Source: Tyto alba (Eukaryota > Chordata > Aves > Strigiformes > Tytonidae). From it: 64,000 nucleotides of DNA. Both the position numbers and the translations under genes were made by a program. Below, in pieces: positions 42,901 through 56,700 of this stretch. Position 1 is the first letter of the stretch. Each line of letters opens with the position of its first letter. Under the pieces are notes generated by a model. The model was not told the DNA's origin, did no database searches, and saw only the letters and a list, made by a program, of their open reading frames with translations. Location: contig NW_024881279.1 of NCBI RefSeq assembly GCF_018691265.1, positions 4,989,243 through 5,053,242 of the forward strand. Direction: 5' to 3'.

Positions 42901-45900
42901 CTTTGGCAGAAGTGAGCCATGGTGCACACTCTTGGAAACCACTGAATGGTGGCAAATACTTCTGCAAAGGACAGAAATAAGGCTTGGTGTTAGAGGACCT
43001 AGGTCCTCTTCCTAAAATCCCTATGAACTTCTTCCTCCAAAACCTCACCATCTCACCAACAAACTTCCTCAAGCAAGTGCTGGGGCTAACAGCATAGACC
43101 CACCTTGAAGGGCTGGTGAAAACCTTCTGCAGATGTGCAGAGATCTTTCCATTAGATATGCCCAAAACTGGGCTCAGATCACGGGGCGGCACCAGCACCC
43201 CTCTGCACAGCAATAGGTGCCTGCACCACTTCATGCATCAGGATTTTGGGCTGGGAGTGGTGGGAGTGAGGAAAATGCTCTGGGAGATTGCAGGATCAAA
43301 TGGGTTGCTTAAGTACAAGTCATTATAATTTTGTTTGTGAATCATTAATTTACTTTGTTAAAGATAAATACAAACATGGTAAAAGAAGAATAAGGCTCTG
43401 TGTAAATGGTCTTGCATGTTTAAGAAACTGCTCCTGCAGTTTTTGGATATGATTACATGGTGCGAATATGCTCCCATCAAAGCCACTTTGAGAGTCCAAC
43501 CCCAATCTCATCATTCCCCTTCCTAAAATCAGATTGCAAATGAGCAACAAGACTTCTGCTTAATTATAGCCCAAGGAGTGATGTTTGGGCTCTGAATCAC
43601 GTTAGATTTCACACTGATAGACGAGGAGTACATGTGCTGATAGCATCTGCAGATTGAGCACAGTTCACAGAGGTGCAGCTCGCAGAGGTGCACACCGTGG
43701 CGAGGAGGCATCCCGCTATGGTCCATGCTTGGCAGGTCCCCTGGTCTCAGTGGGAGCCACACTGGGACCAGTGAGCACATTTATTTTCTGTGCAAAGTGC
43801 AGCTTTCCTACCATGCAGCCTCCCTGCTTGCCTTTCCTCTCGTCTTGGAAAGTCTTGGGAATTGGAAGACTCCTTTTTCTCTTTGCATAAGCAGGACATA
43901 AATTCAAAGGGTTCTGCTGAATATTTGTTAAGATGCATATGTATGTGCAAAACCCTCCCTACCCCTCAGAAACCATTTAGTTAAAAGAGGATAAAGATGA
44001 TTTACTTATGCCTTAGGGCTGTTGCTATTTAAACACAGTACATTTATGTCTATTTACTCTGGTATTTACTAAAAAAGCATAGTTAAATTAGCAGTCATTG
44101 CCTCTCCTAAGCCATTTCTGAAGGCTCTTACAGGACTTCTTTAAGGGAACAAACTCAGAGATGAACAAACCGCCTTATTCTGGCTGTAGGACAGTGAAAG
44201 CAAACACCCTTTTCCAGTGGCCACAGGGAAAGAAAACGATGCCCAGGGATTCCTCAGTTTGACAAATTGCTTATTTTGGTGAAAAACCAGCTTTGCAAAT
44301 TGTGTTGTCACCATGTGATGTATGCAGCATCGCTGAGATGATTTGCTCTGTCATCCAGGTTTGCATGCAGGTTCCTGACATCCCATGATCTCCATAAATG
44401 GTACGTAAGGGGCAAAAACCCTGGGACTCCCCGCTTGGAGCTTGACAAGGGTTTTTTCTGCTCAGGGATATTAGCAGTAATGACACTGGTGCAGTCGATA
44501 ACTGGCTGGCTGCGCTTAATGACCCGAGGCACGTCAGCTCCTCTCAGCTGGTTCCCAATCCCCAGGAAATGCACCCCGGCTTGATTACTGTCGCCTAAAG
44601 ACTCACACATGTATTCTGGGAACCTTCTTTTCATTAACTTAACCTGTGCGCAGAGAGCTGCTGCAGAAACATATTTTTTCAATCAGATAATGCATTTTCA
44701 ATTAAATGACTTGGTTTCTACCCATTTTCTCTTCCTTTCCTGCTGTACAGGAGCTATCTGTGTTTAATGTTGTAATGGGATCTTACCATAAAGTTGGCCG
44801 TGTTCTTCTGAAGTGATGGCAACGGTAATTAAGATGTGTTATTGTTTTTCACTGGGTGTATTTGTACCATATGGACATGCAACGTGACTCAGAGCAAAAC
44901 GTGGTCCTGAAAATTCAAGATAAAATGTGACTGATGAGACTTTGTAGAGAAAAGGCACTGAAGAAACTCCACTCCAGCAGGAAGCTACGTATCCTGTACC
45001 TGCCTGCCTGGAGTTCCCCTGAAGATGACTTTGGCAGTGGTTTAAGAAATGAGCACACACATTTGTTACAAGCATTATGAATGATATATGGCAAATGTTT
45101 GCAAAGCAACTGAGAAGAAAAGCTGCTGGGGCAGGGCGTTGGGTTTTCAGACTGCAACAGTGCACTAAGGAGTGTGACCTGAAGATAATATGGCTTTGGG
45201 GTGTGCCAGCAGAGTTGAATTAAGCATGAATCAGAAATCTTTGTTAAATAAGGTAAGAAATGGTGGAGTATTTCCATTCCGGAAACCTTCTTGTCCCTCT
45301 AAACAAGCATTTCCCAGAACTGTTAAGACATGGCTGTTCCATGTTCCACACTTGCCTTTGGTGACAAGTGGGAAATTGCATGTGCTCCTTGCTCCAAAAT
45401 CAAGAGCAAGAACAAAACTGCTCCTTTCCAGCTAGAAAAAAAAGCCATCAGTACCCAGAAACAGGCTGAGGTGACCCCCACAGACAAGCTTCCCTCTTGT
45501 GCAGCTCTGCTGGGAAGCGAGGGATGGTGGTGGTGCTGCCCCACTCCAGGTGCCATCCCCTGCGTCTCTTGGGTCGGTGGTGAGGTCAGGAATGGCATTT
45601 TGCAGATGAGGCAAAAATTTTCCTCCCACTCTTGGTACCCAACCACATTTGGTGAAACCGCTGTTGGTTTTCACCTCCCCAGGCCCTGTCCCAAACTTTG
45701 CAAGCTTGTCACACTTTGCATTGCAACGTGGGAATGACTGGCCAAGACCAAAGACATCAGGAAGTGGCAGTTTCAGTCTGTGCTTAAAAATTATTATTAA
45801 TTTTTAATTTTTTTCTGAGCAGGCACTGCAGAGTGCTTTGGGTTGAAATTCTGTTTTTGTTTTGCTGTGGTTGGAAGATAGAAGGGAGGCAAATAAGTGA

Positions 45901-48900
45901 GATACTCTTCCAGGAAGGGCAGCATGCAGGCTGGGTGGCCTGAATGCCAGAGGCTTCCATACGGCTTCTTTGTCCATAGATGGGGCAAGAGAAAGAATAT
46001 GGGTCAATTTACTCTGTTTTCTTTTTAGTATCACCAAAGAGTTAGAGAAGACCACTCATTTTGAAAGTGCTTTTTGCTTTGCTAATGTGAACTCAACAGT
46101 CTTCTGAATAAAGTCATACAAAAGAAATAACGTTTGAAGCAATTTCCTGTGTATAACAAGTTAAATAGCTCTTAGCTCTGCAATGAAATGTGAAGTAAAT
46201 AACTTTGAAGCATAGTTATTCTTTGTTCTTGGTTTCAGTGGTGAATTTCTTAGAACTCACATGGCATGGAGGAGATCTTTTTTCAGGAAAAAAAAGTGAA
46301 AAAAAAACCCTTGGCATGTTTAATGGAAATCAATCTGAACTGGAATTTCAACTGTTAGTAAATCAATGCCATCCCCATGGTCTCTGTGAATACTAGCCCG
46401 TTCCTTAAAGATGATGTTCATATTTATTTAAAAAAATGGCTGGACAGTGTTTGGTACACAGTGAATTAGACACCAACAATGCTTTAAAGGAATCACAAAG
46501 GAGTGTGAGCTCCTGCAACCCATCTTTGAGAGAACAAGCCTTGCTTATGGCAGCCCTCTCATTGCCTCTCTCTTACAAGGTCATGCTGTGCAACACGCTC
46601 ATGCCGCTGCTGGTGGTTACTCTGAGAAGAGGCGTAGGTAGAGAAGCTATCTGTAGATGATGCATTTCCCAGAAAATAATTTTCCTGTGGCCTGAGCCTG
46701 CTGGAATCAAACTGCCTGTGATTGGCCCGTGCTGCGCACTGCAGCTCCACCTCCCCATCAGTGGAGCTTGGCAAACTGGGCAGGTTGCCATTAACTCTGT
46801 CCTGGGAGGTTGTCACTCATCCCTCCCAGCAGCTTCTGCCCAAAGCGATCCATCACCATGTCAGCAGCAAGCCCTCACTTGTTCCTTTCTATGGAGCAGA
46901 AGTAAAAGAAAGACACATCCAGGGAAGGGAGGAACAAATCTACGTGTCTTGGTGTCATGCTCTCAAATGTGTTTTTTTTTCAGGGTGCATGACCTGTGGT
47001 GAGCACCCACCCCACTTGCGCTGTGTGGGGACAGGGGTGACACAGCACCAGGTACACTGGGCACAGAGCACCAAGCACAGACAGGTCTCTCAGGCTGATT
47101 GTACTGTTCCTGGTACCACTGGGTACCACTGGCATGCCAAGGCCCTTGCCAGGTAGAGAAAACATCATACAATCAATCTATCATCTAAAAGCTACTCACT
47201 GGTTTTCATGCTTAGGTTACCTGACTGTCTCTTGGTTTTCTATTCATTAGTTTCCCACATCCCACAATGTCACAGCTCTTGTCTTAGATATGAGCAGGAC
47301 AGATGCACAGACTCTGGGAAATAGGCACCAACGCTGGGAATTTAGAATCTGAATGTCCTTGAAGATACCATTTTTTTCCCAGCCTCACATAACTTGGAGG
47401 ATTCGCCAGAGACTTCTTAAAACACCATGGGAAGAAGGGTGCTGTGGGATCCAGTGCCAATGCTTTCCTTGAGTACTTTTCCTGCTAGAAGCATCCAAGG
47501 AAATGACATTTTTCAGTTGTTTGTTCAGATATTCACAGGTCTTGAGTGTGCGATGTGCATCCCTCTCTGCCTGCATGGCAAGCCCTTACCCAGTTAATTG
47601 CCACGTCCGATTTTTCCCCTGTGGCATCCTTCCCGTCCCTGCAGACAGCACAAGCTGGAGGAGGCTGCAGGAAGAAGTGATCTGCCTCGGGTCTCCACTC
47701 ATGAAAGAGAGGGAGAAGGACTGCATGCACAGTTAACACTTGCATTATCTGCCCCATATGCAGCCATCTGGTTCTGCTGAAGTTTTTGATCTCTCATCCG
47801 GGTTTGATTTATGTGGCAAGAGCAGCAGCATTCCCATCGTAGAAGTTGAGCACGATGGTTAACGTTGCCACTGCTTAAGGGTAAAGCTGGATCCCACCAA
47901 GACTGAGTTTTATGTTGCCCCTTATTGGACACATCTGGTGAGGGAAAGGCTCTCTCCTTGCCACTGGCCCGCTCCGGCTGGGTTTGAGCCAGGCAACGCG
48001 AAACCCATTTGCATTTTGCAATGTCTAATATCTTGGTTTGAGGGAACGCTGCTTTCCTGATGATCGACGCGTGGGAAAATGATACTGTACTACAAAAAAA
48101 CCCAAAAAGCAGGGATTTTTAACTTGTCAGGAGGAGGTTTCTGTCCCCTGTTGTGAGGGTGGCAGCATCAGGTTTGGTGCCTATATGATGATGAAGAGCC
48201 TCAGTGAAATGTTTTGTGACGGCAGTGCTTCTGGGAGCACATTGGCATCGTCAGCTTGCATGTGGGGAGTAAAACAGTGCTGCACTTTGCTCATCTTATG
48301 TCCTGGGTCATCCTTATGGACATTGATGGTCTTTTTCCCTTTCCTTCACGCCACTGAGGGTGTAAAATACCTTTTTCAGTGTTTGTATATTTGAAACTCC
48401 TCTTTGTGTTTGTTTTTTTTTTTTTTTTTTTTCCAGATCTATGTCATTAACAACATGTAATATGACATATTATGATGCATTATCATAGCTTTTTACAGTA
48501 TTTCCTTTATTACACAACATTTTGCAAAGTTCATGAATGAACAGTCATTAGTTTTAGCTAAGAGACCTGATTGTTGAAGGAATTGTTCCCGTCTAGGAGG
48601 CTTCTCAATGTAACACTGAAATATTAAGTTAGTCTGATCCAGAGCTCTTTATCTTCACTTCCTAGTGAAATCCAGCTGACTCTGGGTGAGACGCATCGAT
48701 TTTCATTAAAAGAACATTGTACTGGCACACAGTATTTCAGGATGGGAACTGAAGAGAGACAACTTCAATTGAAATGTCATAGGAAATCATGAAGACAAAA
48801 TATACTGAACCCAACCTGGAGTGAGTGCAGTGTTCTGCAGCAGGCAGGGCTGGTAAGCCCTGCAAAAAGTGATTTGTTAAGGTTTGGGTGAGTTTCTGTG

Positions 48901-50753
48901 ATGTAGATACTGGAAGGAATTTTTATGGGATCTGGCCCTGGAATCGAGAGGATTAAATAGCAAAGGAAAAACCAATGTGCTCTTCGTAACTGATAGCGCG
49001 CAGAAATGATAGTTCTTGTAGCAACTGGAATTTGAGTCAGAGTTGCCTGTAGCCAGCCATTTCCAACCATCTGTGCACTGGGAGGCAGGGCTGAAGAAAT
49101 GAGCTGCAGCAGCCCTGGATTTCTTCATGGCTTCAGGAAGGATGTCTCATGGTGGGAAAAGGGACACAGCCCCCAGAGTTTTTCTGAAGCCATTAGTTCA
49201 TGTAGAAAAATTTAGTCCATGTGGCAAAATTAATTCGCGTGTACTGAGTTGGAGGTGCCGAGGGGAAGGTCCACAGTGCAGTGTCAAACCCAGCCGGAAA
49301 ATGCACGAGACAGGAAACAAATCATAAAAAGCTCTTTGCAGCAATGCAGCCCACGCTCCTGCCCCAAGTGCAGCAGCACGCTGTGTATCATGTGCTGCCA
49401 TGTACTGCTGATCTGCGTTTCATCAGCAGGGTTTGAGACGCTTCTTGCACTTTTTGCTATTGGAATTGAACGAAAATACAGCATGCTGTGGTCAGGCTTC
49501 CAGGAGAGAATAAAGGAGATGATATACAGTTTGGGGGTTTGAGCGCAGAACTTGAAATCTGTTCAAGGTCCAGTCCCTTATCCTGGTAATTCAAGGTGTT
49601 TTTTGGGCTCAATCCATAATCTGACTGTGCTCTCGTTCTGTCCTGTGTCATCATGATCTTGGAGCATGGTGGTACTCAAGTAATTTACAGGTGTTTGGAG
49701 GAATGCCTGCGGTCTGAGGTGGAAGGTGGTGCAGAATGATCACCTTCTGCATGTGCACTGAGTCTGAGCTTGAATTTTTCTACCAAAAGTGACACTTGAA
49801 CTGGAGTACGATTCTGTCTGCAGGTCCTACTTATATAAAGAAATTGAAGTGTTGGAGGGAGGGTGAGAATCAGGGACCAACACCACAGTATCCGCTACCT
49901 CTGTTGTGCTTGGGCACTGAGAGATTTCACTCGGCGGGGTGAAGTTCCCCGAAGCCAGAAATACTGGGATTTGTAAAGGCAATTGGCTGCTGCTGAGCCT
50001 CTGGGAACCATAAAGGTGCTTCCAAGATTTTCCAACTTGTCTAAGGATCTTAATTAAATGACTCAGCAAGCGACATGCAACTTTCCAGAATGCCGAGAGC
50101 CCTGTGGCCACCACTGCAGGGACCAGTGGTCCACGTCTTTGGAGCCACCCGGGATGGAGTGATGATGTGGCTGATGAGGCTGAAGGGTTCTGAGATGGCA
50201 GCATTGGTCCCCACTGAGCCTGGGCTGTTCTCTCCCAGACCCATGGCAGCACTGGGGCAGGGAGCAGCAAACCTGTGGGATGCCTTTCCTGTTAGATATC
50301 TTGCATTTCGAGTCGGGCCATTGCCCCCACTGCAGAAGGAGGTGGGGAGGAGGGAAGGAACGCCAGGCCTGCAAATTATCATCAAAGGGTTGGTGCGAGG
50401 TTTATGGGGACATTTACTAGTGTTGTTTTCATTATTTACACCAGCCTTGATTCTAGGAGTTCTCATTAAAAGTGTAATAAATGTAAAAATATTTTACAGG
50501 CCAATAAAAGTTCCAAAGCAAAAATAACTTTATATAGTGTGATATTTTTTTTCTTTTACAAAATACTGTGTGGTATCATCTTGAACCTGCTGATTGTTGA
50601 TGGGATGAGAGAAGCCCCTCCATTCTGGTGCAGTGTAAGGGGACAGGCTGGGACTCAGGACTGCTCTCCAGCCAACTGATTTGTCAGGTAATGGGTAACT
50701 CTCATGATCACTGACTTTGATGAGAGCATATTAGCCAAATACAACTTTCCCCG
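39986..50753. other. Non-coding flank; no exon recognised
   Basis: Unique sequence without a recognisable gene. Candidate regulatory blocks: 40020-40460, with TGATTGTCAG at 40289-40298, close to a PBX/MEIS-type site; 44460-44680, which stays open on the minus strand; 48430-48600, AT-rich with the palindrome TAATATG-A-CATATTA at 48458-48472; and 50400-50530, with posterior-HOX-like sites. A poly-T tract lies at about 48412-48432. Short open frames (for example 45330-45737 plus) match nothing I know. Confidence 0.45.

Positions 50754-50783
<30 letters not shown>
50754..50783. repeat. Uninterrupted C30 homopolymer
   Basis: Thirty consecutive C, then GCCCCCG. The opposite strand is a G tract able to form G-quadruplexes. 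The true length is uncertain in any assembly. Confidence 0.9.
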
Positions 50784-50784
<1 letters not shown>

Positions 50785-53662
50785 CCCCCGGGGAGAAGAG
50801 AGAAAACCAGATAATTTGTAGTATTGTTTTTTAATTTTTTTTTTTCTGGTTTAAAAAACGTGAGATGTATCCTGAAAGGCACTGGAAAATAAAGGACTGA
50901 CAAGGGGAAAATGCATTAATGTTTTCAAGTTCCTCTATAAAATATGTTTGTATAAACACACTGTGTGTAGTCAGAACTAGCCTATAGTTTCTGGAAGTAT
51001 GTTAAACAAGGAGAGTGATATTTGCCAAATCCTCTGTTATGGTTTTGGGATGTGCAGTCCTCTGCAGAAGGACAGAACTAAAACGAGGAAACACTTTGGA
51101 ATGAACTCAGCTTGGAGGTAATCCAAAAATTTTGTGGAATGGGTGGAGACGAAAAAAAAAAAGAATTTAACCATTAAATCATCCAGCAACTTGGCATCTG
51201 CAGCATTTATCTTCTTGTCCCAAAGATAATAATGTTCCAAAGTCATAATGACATCTAAACATCTTTGATCACAGAGCAGACAAATTGGTCCAAAAATGCC
51301 AAATTTGGCTGTCTCACCCGGGTTATGCTAATAAATACTGAGTCAGCTTTGCAAATGGAGTGGCTTTCAAAAGTGTGGAATGAATGTAGATGTGCTTGAC
51401 CTAAAAGAATCTGGAGGTGTTAGTTGTAGCAGCCAGTGGACCTCTACTTGCTTGAAAGCAAATTTATGATTCCTGGTTTTTAGGCTCTGGCATCTGTAAA
51501 TGCTGTGAATATTTTTTTCAGACTGACTCTAAAAACTGCCTTTGTAATTTTGCATGAAAGACTTTTGCTCACGCAGGGTTTTAGTCCCAATTTTTAGCAC
51601 TTTGGAAAGCTAAGCCTATGCTTGGGGAGAGGGAATGGGGATGGAACTGGTTTCTTCTAGAAGACGCCTCTGCCTTTTTCTCTGTCTGCTTACTGAGCCG
51701 ACCTGTTGCCAGGATTAGAAGAGCATTAGTTAACAAACACCAGTGAGGTGCCATTATTACAAAGCCCATTAAAGGCACAACCAGCCCAATGTCATTTTTA
51801 AAACCCAGTTCAAGAACTGATTGAAGCCAGGCCAAAAGGCTGAAGTGTTTGCATCCCATCTAGCAGGTACGAGCTGAAAGCTCAGGAAGATGGTGCAATT
51901 GCACTACAGATTAATTTAGGCTTTTGACCTGAATCTTCCATGGCTGGATTTTTTGTGTATGTCTGTGACCAGAATAGAGTTTCTCTGTGAGACTACTCAA
52001 TGGAGAGGCACGAGCCAGCTAAAAGTCATGCAACATTTTCTTAGCAGGAAATAAATTGAAATAATTTCTTTTTTTTTTTTTTTTTTTCCTAAAATGTTGG
52101 AAGGAAATGTGGGGCTCAGAATGGGATGATCGCTGCAAGAAAACATGGCTGGTTTTACAGCCCTTGCTATTGTGCCCCAAGGCCACAATTAAGTCTGGAA
52201 TCCCATTGTGCCGGGCATTGTCCAAACACAGAGGAAGGAACAATCCTTGACATGGAGATCTGCAGTATTGATTAATCTTTATTTGTCTGTGCAATTACGA
52301 GTTTATTATTAAACACTGTTATTTGCTTTAGAAGGGAAATGTTCTCAATTCGGGGATAATGAGTCTAGATATCATTTGTAGCATAAACCATACATTGCAT
52401 ATAGGCAACATGGAAATATTTTTCTTGTTTTCATAGGTGCCTCATTGAAGTTTCAGGTTTTCAGGCAATCTTGGGGAGTTACACTCACAGCACATGAAAG
52501 CCTGTGTGACCAGGACATGGAATTCCTGGAAGCCCCTTGGGAACCTGAATCCTAAAATGATATCTCCCTAAGCCCATGTGAGACAGAAGCAGAGCTAGGA
52601 CTAATAGTATCCCATATTACAAGTTGGTTCTCTTGAAATAGTATCTTTTATTTCTTCAAAAATGGTTATTCTGTGACTATGCCTCTACAAACCATTTTAC
52701 TGAAAAGTACACTTGATTTAACTTCTAAGACCCTGGTAATCTATATGTCCCTACTTTGGCTGCTGGCTAAAATACCATTTTCTTGTTCACACATTGATTT
52801 TGGCTTTCCCATTGCAGTGCTGTTATCTCTTTTGCTATCTCATAGTTTACAGGAAATTCAAAACTGGATGCAATCACAACTCATAATTTGAAATGCTAAT
52901 CCTTGGCCTGTCACTCCAGCTGTAACACATACAGCCTGATCTATTAAACTTTAATGTCTACCCTAATAGCCATGTGAGGCTAGAAATCCAGGGATTAGCT
53001 TTGATTCCAGTTTAACTACTGATAGGCGCCTCTAGTATTATAAAGGACTCTTTCTCTTCTGAGGAGCGCTGAGCATCTTTGCTTTGGTTTGTTTATAAGC
53101 TACTGAAAGTTGGTGTAACATAGATTTTCTCCAAAAAGGACTACTATAAGATGGGTTTAATCTAGGTGAAGAATGGTACACTCAGAGCTGCAATGACTCA
53201 ATTTCTCACGCTGCATATCACAGGCTGCCTGCTGTAAATATTCTGTCTGCTAGGGAAAGAAGTGAATTTTCTTGAGCAGTGACATTCAGGACCATCTGGA
53301 TTCTGCGAGTGGGTGGAAGATTGGGTATGAAGCAACTGGATTGTGTAAGATGGGTAAAAAATTGGCCCTGTTGAAACTAAGGGTAACATTTCCACTGACT
53401 TCAGTAAGGCCAAAGTTACCCACAGTATTTCAGATTGGGCTAGTGGTGTTCGCATCGTCCAAATAGATGCTAGCAAGGGAGGTAATTATTGGTTTTGGTT
53501 GTGTCTTTCAGCCACGTGAATGTTTTCTCCATGTTGTGTTGGTAGGAAGGCTAAGGAAGTGTGTAAGAGCAGAGGTCTGGTGGTGTCCTGTATCAAAAGC
53601 AGATAGAATTCATAGGCATATAGTCTTCTTCACAGTTAGTACTCCGGAGTTATAAGCTGGAA
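50784..53662. other. Non-coding flank; no exon recognised
   Basis: AT-rich unique sequence, with a poly-T tract at 52069-52087 and a non-repetitive AT-rich block at 52250-52450 (CAATTACGAGTTTATTATTA). Around 53340-53410 the text CATTTCCACTGACTTCAGTA resembles an old amniote interspersed repeat, but I cannot name the family with confidence. Confidence 0.45.
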
Positions 53663-53777
53663 ATCATAGAATCATTTAGGTTGGAAAAGACCTTCAAGAT
53701 CATCGAGTCCAACTGTAAACCTAACACTGCTCAGTCCACCACTAAACCATGTCCCTAAGCACCATGTGTACAAATAG
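53663..53777 (-). mobile_element. CR1 LINE 3' end, 5'-truncated
   Basis: The segment starts ATCATAGAATCATTTAGG and continues GTTGGAAAAGACCTTCAAGA, TCATCGAGTCCAACTGTAAA, CCACCACTAAACCATGTCCC. This is the reverse complement of the 3' terminus of an avian CR1, whose end carries ATTCTATGAT-type octamers. About 115 bp survive, the usual extreme 5' truncation. It is much less diverged than the 27.6-kb copy. Confidence 0.85.
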
Positions 53778-56700
53778 GATGCTTCTATAATTGTTAGCTT
53801 CTGTGGATACAACAACACTTATCTGGTTTGTGGATTGGGAACTCTCTTGGCGCAAATGTCTTATTTCTTTTGCAGAGGAAGATCTGGTCACTGCCCCAAA
53901 GAATGACGTTTCAACCTGCTCTTCAGCATGGGGATTCTGCCACTATAGTGCATGCCTGTGGTTACTCCAGGACATATCACTGCAATCCGGATATCTGTGC
54001 AGCTCCTCCTGAAGATCACCAAGGACAAGTGAGGCAGGAGAAACTGCTCCTGCAGATACATTCAAAGATGTTGGTGAGCAAAAGAGGACTTCAGGAGCTC
54101 AGCAGATCCCTGGTGGGGCTGGAGGTTCATCTCTGGAAGCAGCTTGCAGAGGTTGGATTTCTGCATGTGGTCTGTAAAACCTCTACAGCTGGTTGGGAAT
54201 GGATTTTGATTAGGATGTTTTAAAATTTGGAACACAGCAATGAGTTGAACCAGGAAGTTTTTGTTTGTTTGGGTTTTTTTCTTTCTTTAGATATGTATTA
54301 TTTTCTTTGTGCAGCTTGCACTGGGAAAGATCTCTTGGGACCAGAGTAACATCTCTTCTAAAGCATACAAATCCCAGAAAGCTAAACAGCCTGACAGGGG
54401 TGGCACTTCTCTGCCAAACCTCTTGGTTCATAGACTTGTTCTGTGTGGCCTGAGTAGGAAACACAAGTATTGCCTGGTATTGTAGCTTTGGGCTGGAGAT
54501 ACTCTGGTTGAGGCAGAATTTCCTGCAGGACATCATTCTTTCCTCACAGTTGTACAGGGAAAGATTTTAGTTTTGCCTCAGTTTGGAACAGGACCCATTA
54601 CTGAAGCTTGAGATTATTTTATTTATTTTTTTCAAAACTGAATTCTTGTTGTGCAGCCAGTCCTCACTTTCCTGAGGCTACGGCAACCCCCAGTCAGCTC
54701 TAGGTCTTAATTTTCATACAGAATCTACCTTTTAGGATCTGGTTTCTCTTCTCTGAGTGAACATCTTGTCCATTGTACTCCAAGGTAGACAATGAGTTCA
54801 GATGGGATTTTTGGGATAACTCACCAATTTGTTCCAATTCCTGATAGATTTCAAGGATGGCCTCTGGCTGTGAAAAAATGCTCACCCCTCGGAATCCAGG
54901 TTTATTTGCTTCCTGAGTATTTTTTAAGGGTTCAGTGTTACCTTTTCTTGTGAATATGTTGAATGGATACCTGATTTGCTGGTATGGATAGGTGGAAATT
55001 TTTAATGACTGCTGTGTGTGGTTTATAGCTATTTTTGTGCATATTTTCAATAGCCACAGTGGTTACGCCCATAAGCTGAAAAAAAGAGATCTCTTTCCCG
55101 TCTGCTGGCTTTTCTTGCAGCTCATGTATACTCTTGTTTATTCTGTGAGGCTTCCAAGATGGAAGTTTGTACAAACATTTTAAAGTTTTGAGAAACAACA
55201 ATCAGAGGCAGAAGGAGAAAAAGAAAAACAAGGAGCAGGGCGATCGGCTCTCGAGTGGGTCTGTGCATCTTTTGCTTTATCGTCTGGAGCTTCAAGCTGG
55301 CACTGATTTTTATAACTCTTGGGAGATGTGGAAGATCCTATTTGCTGCTCTGTAAATGAGCATAACATGTTGTTTCTTTCGTGTATATTCTTTGGAATCC
55401 ATCCCCTGGCTGCGTAGCTCCATGCTTCCTGCAGATTATGTACATATGAAGGAAATAATCACAACAGATGCCACCCAAATACCTGTGGGTGATCAGATAA
55501 CCCAACCCGCTCTACGGCTTTTGAAAATCCTGAGTCAGGTGTTTGCTATCCAAAGATGTTTCCTGAAAAAAATAATTTCTGGGGTTTGCACACCCAAACT
55601 TGTTTCACCTCCTCCTGTAGCTTTTGCTGCAAAGAGAAGAGTGATCTCTAGAGACACGAGGAGAAGAGGTTAAGAGGAGGGAGATAGGTAAGTGAAAATG
55701 CTCTCCAGCTGGCACCAATGGCTGGGAGTCCTCTTGTGAAGAGATGAATTTTATACATGAAGGAAAAGCAAGTGGAGCCTGTTCATCTGGTTTACCACTT
55801 TTGGATTATCTAGCAGTATCTGCAACGTTCATCATAAGTACAGTTAATGCTATTTTGTATAATTCATTGATTTCCATAAGATCTCCACTGGACATGCTAC
55901 CTATGCAGGGAGCCAAATATGCCAACTACATTTTGATATTAACTGCAAGTTTAAAAAATAGAGAATTTCTGATTTTCACACTGAATCACCCCAGCTGCAA
56001 GGAGACGTTGGCATTAGTCAAGGATGCTGGCTTGGTTATGGTCTGCAGAAGGTCACTCAGGTTTTGGGGGACACTTCCCATCTTCCATGGGTTTCACACA
56101 GAGGGAAGCACGACTCGCCCTGTCTGCAGCACTATGGATACCAGGATCTGCCCCAGCTCACCCCACCGGGCCCAGAGGAACACCCACTACCCATGTGCCA
56201 GCAACTGAGCCTGTAGCTGGTGTTGAGGGCACCAAGAGACCCGAGCCGCCGAAACAGCGCAAACAAAATAGCTGTGCGGAGGAGAGCCACGTCCGATGGG
56301 TTGCAGCTGTCTTGCTGCCTCCCAGCCGCCCCCGCCCCGCTCCAAATGTAAATCATCACCCTTTTCCCTTTTAACATAACAGTTGTGTCATTTAAAAGCT
56401 CAAAGAGCTGAGAAAAAAGTCTATTTGTTTAGAGAAACCATTAAAACAAATTATGAGCATTTAATAAATGGGGAAAACTGTCTGTTTGTCATAACACAGA
56501 ATTTTTCCTTTAAATATCCAAACAACTGCCCAAAAGGTTACTTATAGATGGGTGTGTTGGGGGACATTTCCAGGGTAAATCTGCACTGGGGTCCTTCTGG
56601 GAGCCTTTGGCCCAAATCCTGGCTGTAGCAAGCACAGAAGAGTGAGCTACAAGGCTGTGCTGTGCTGAGTTCAATCCAGGGTTGGTGATGGAGCACGACA

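Noticed and set aside
45330..45737. A 135-codon plus-strand open frame as a gene
   Set aside because: Composition is unremarkable, no domain is seen, and a minus-strand frame is equally open over the same bases.
53340..53410. Ancient amniote repeat (CACTGACTTCAGTA-type)
   Set aside because: The wording resembles an old interspersed family, but the match is too short for me to name it or fix its ends.
53663..53777. Endogenous retrovirus LTR
   Set aside because: The ATCATAGAATC start with the GTTGGAAAAGACC block is the complement of a CR1 3' terminus; no TG...CA ends or primer-binding site are seen.
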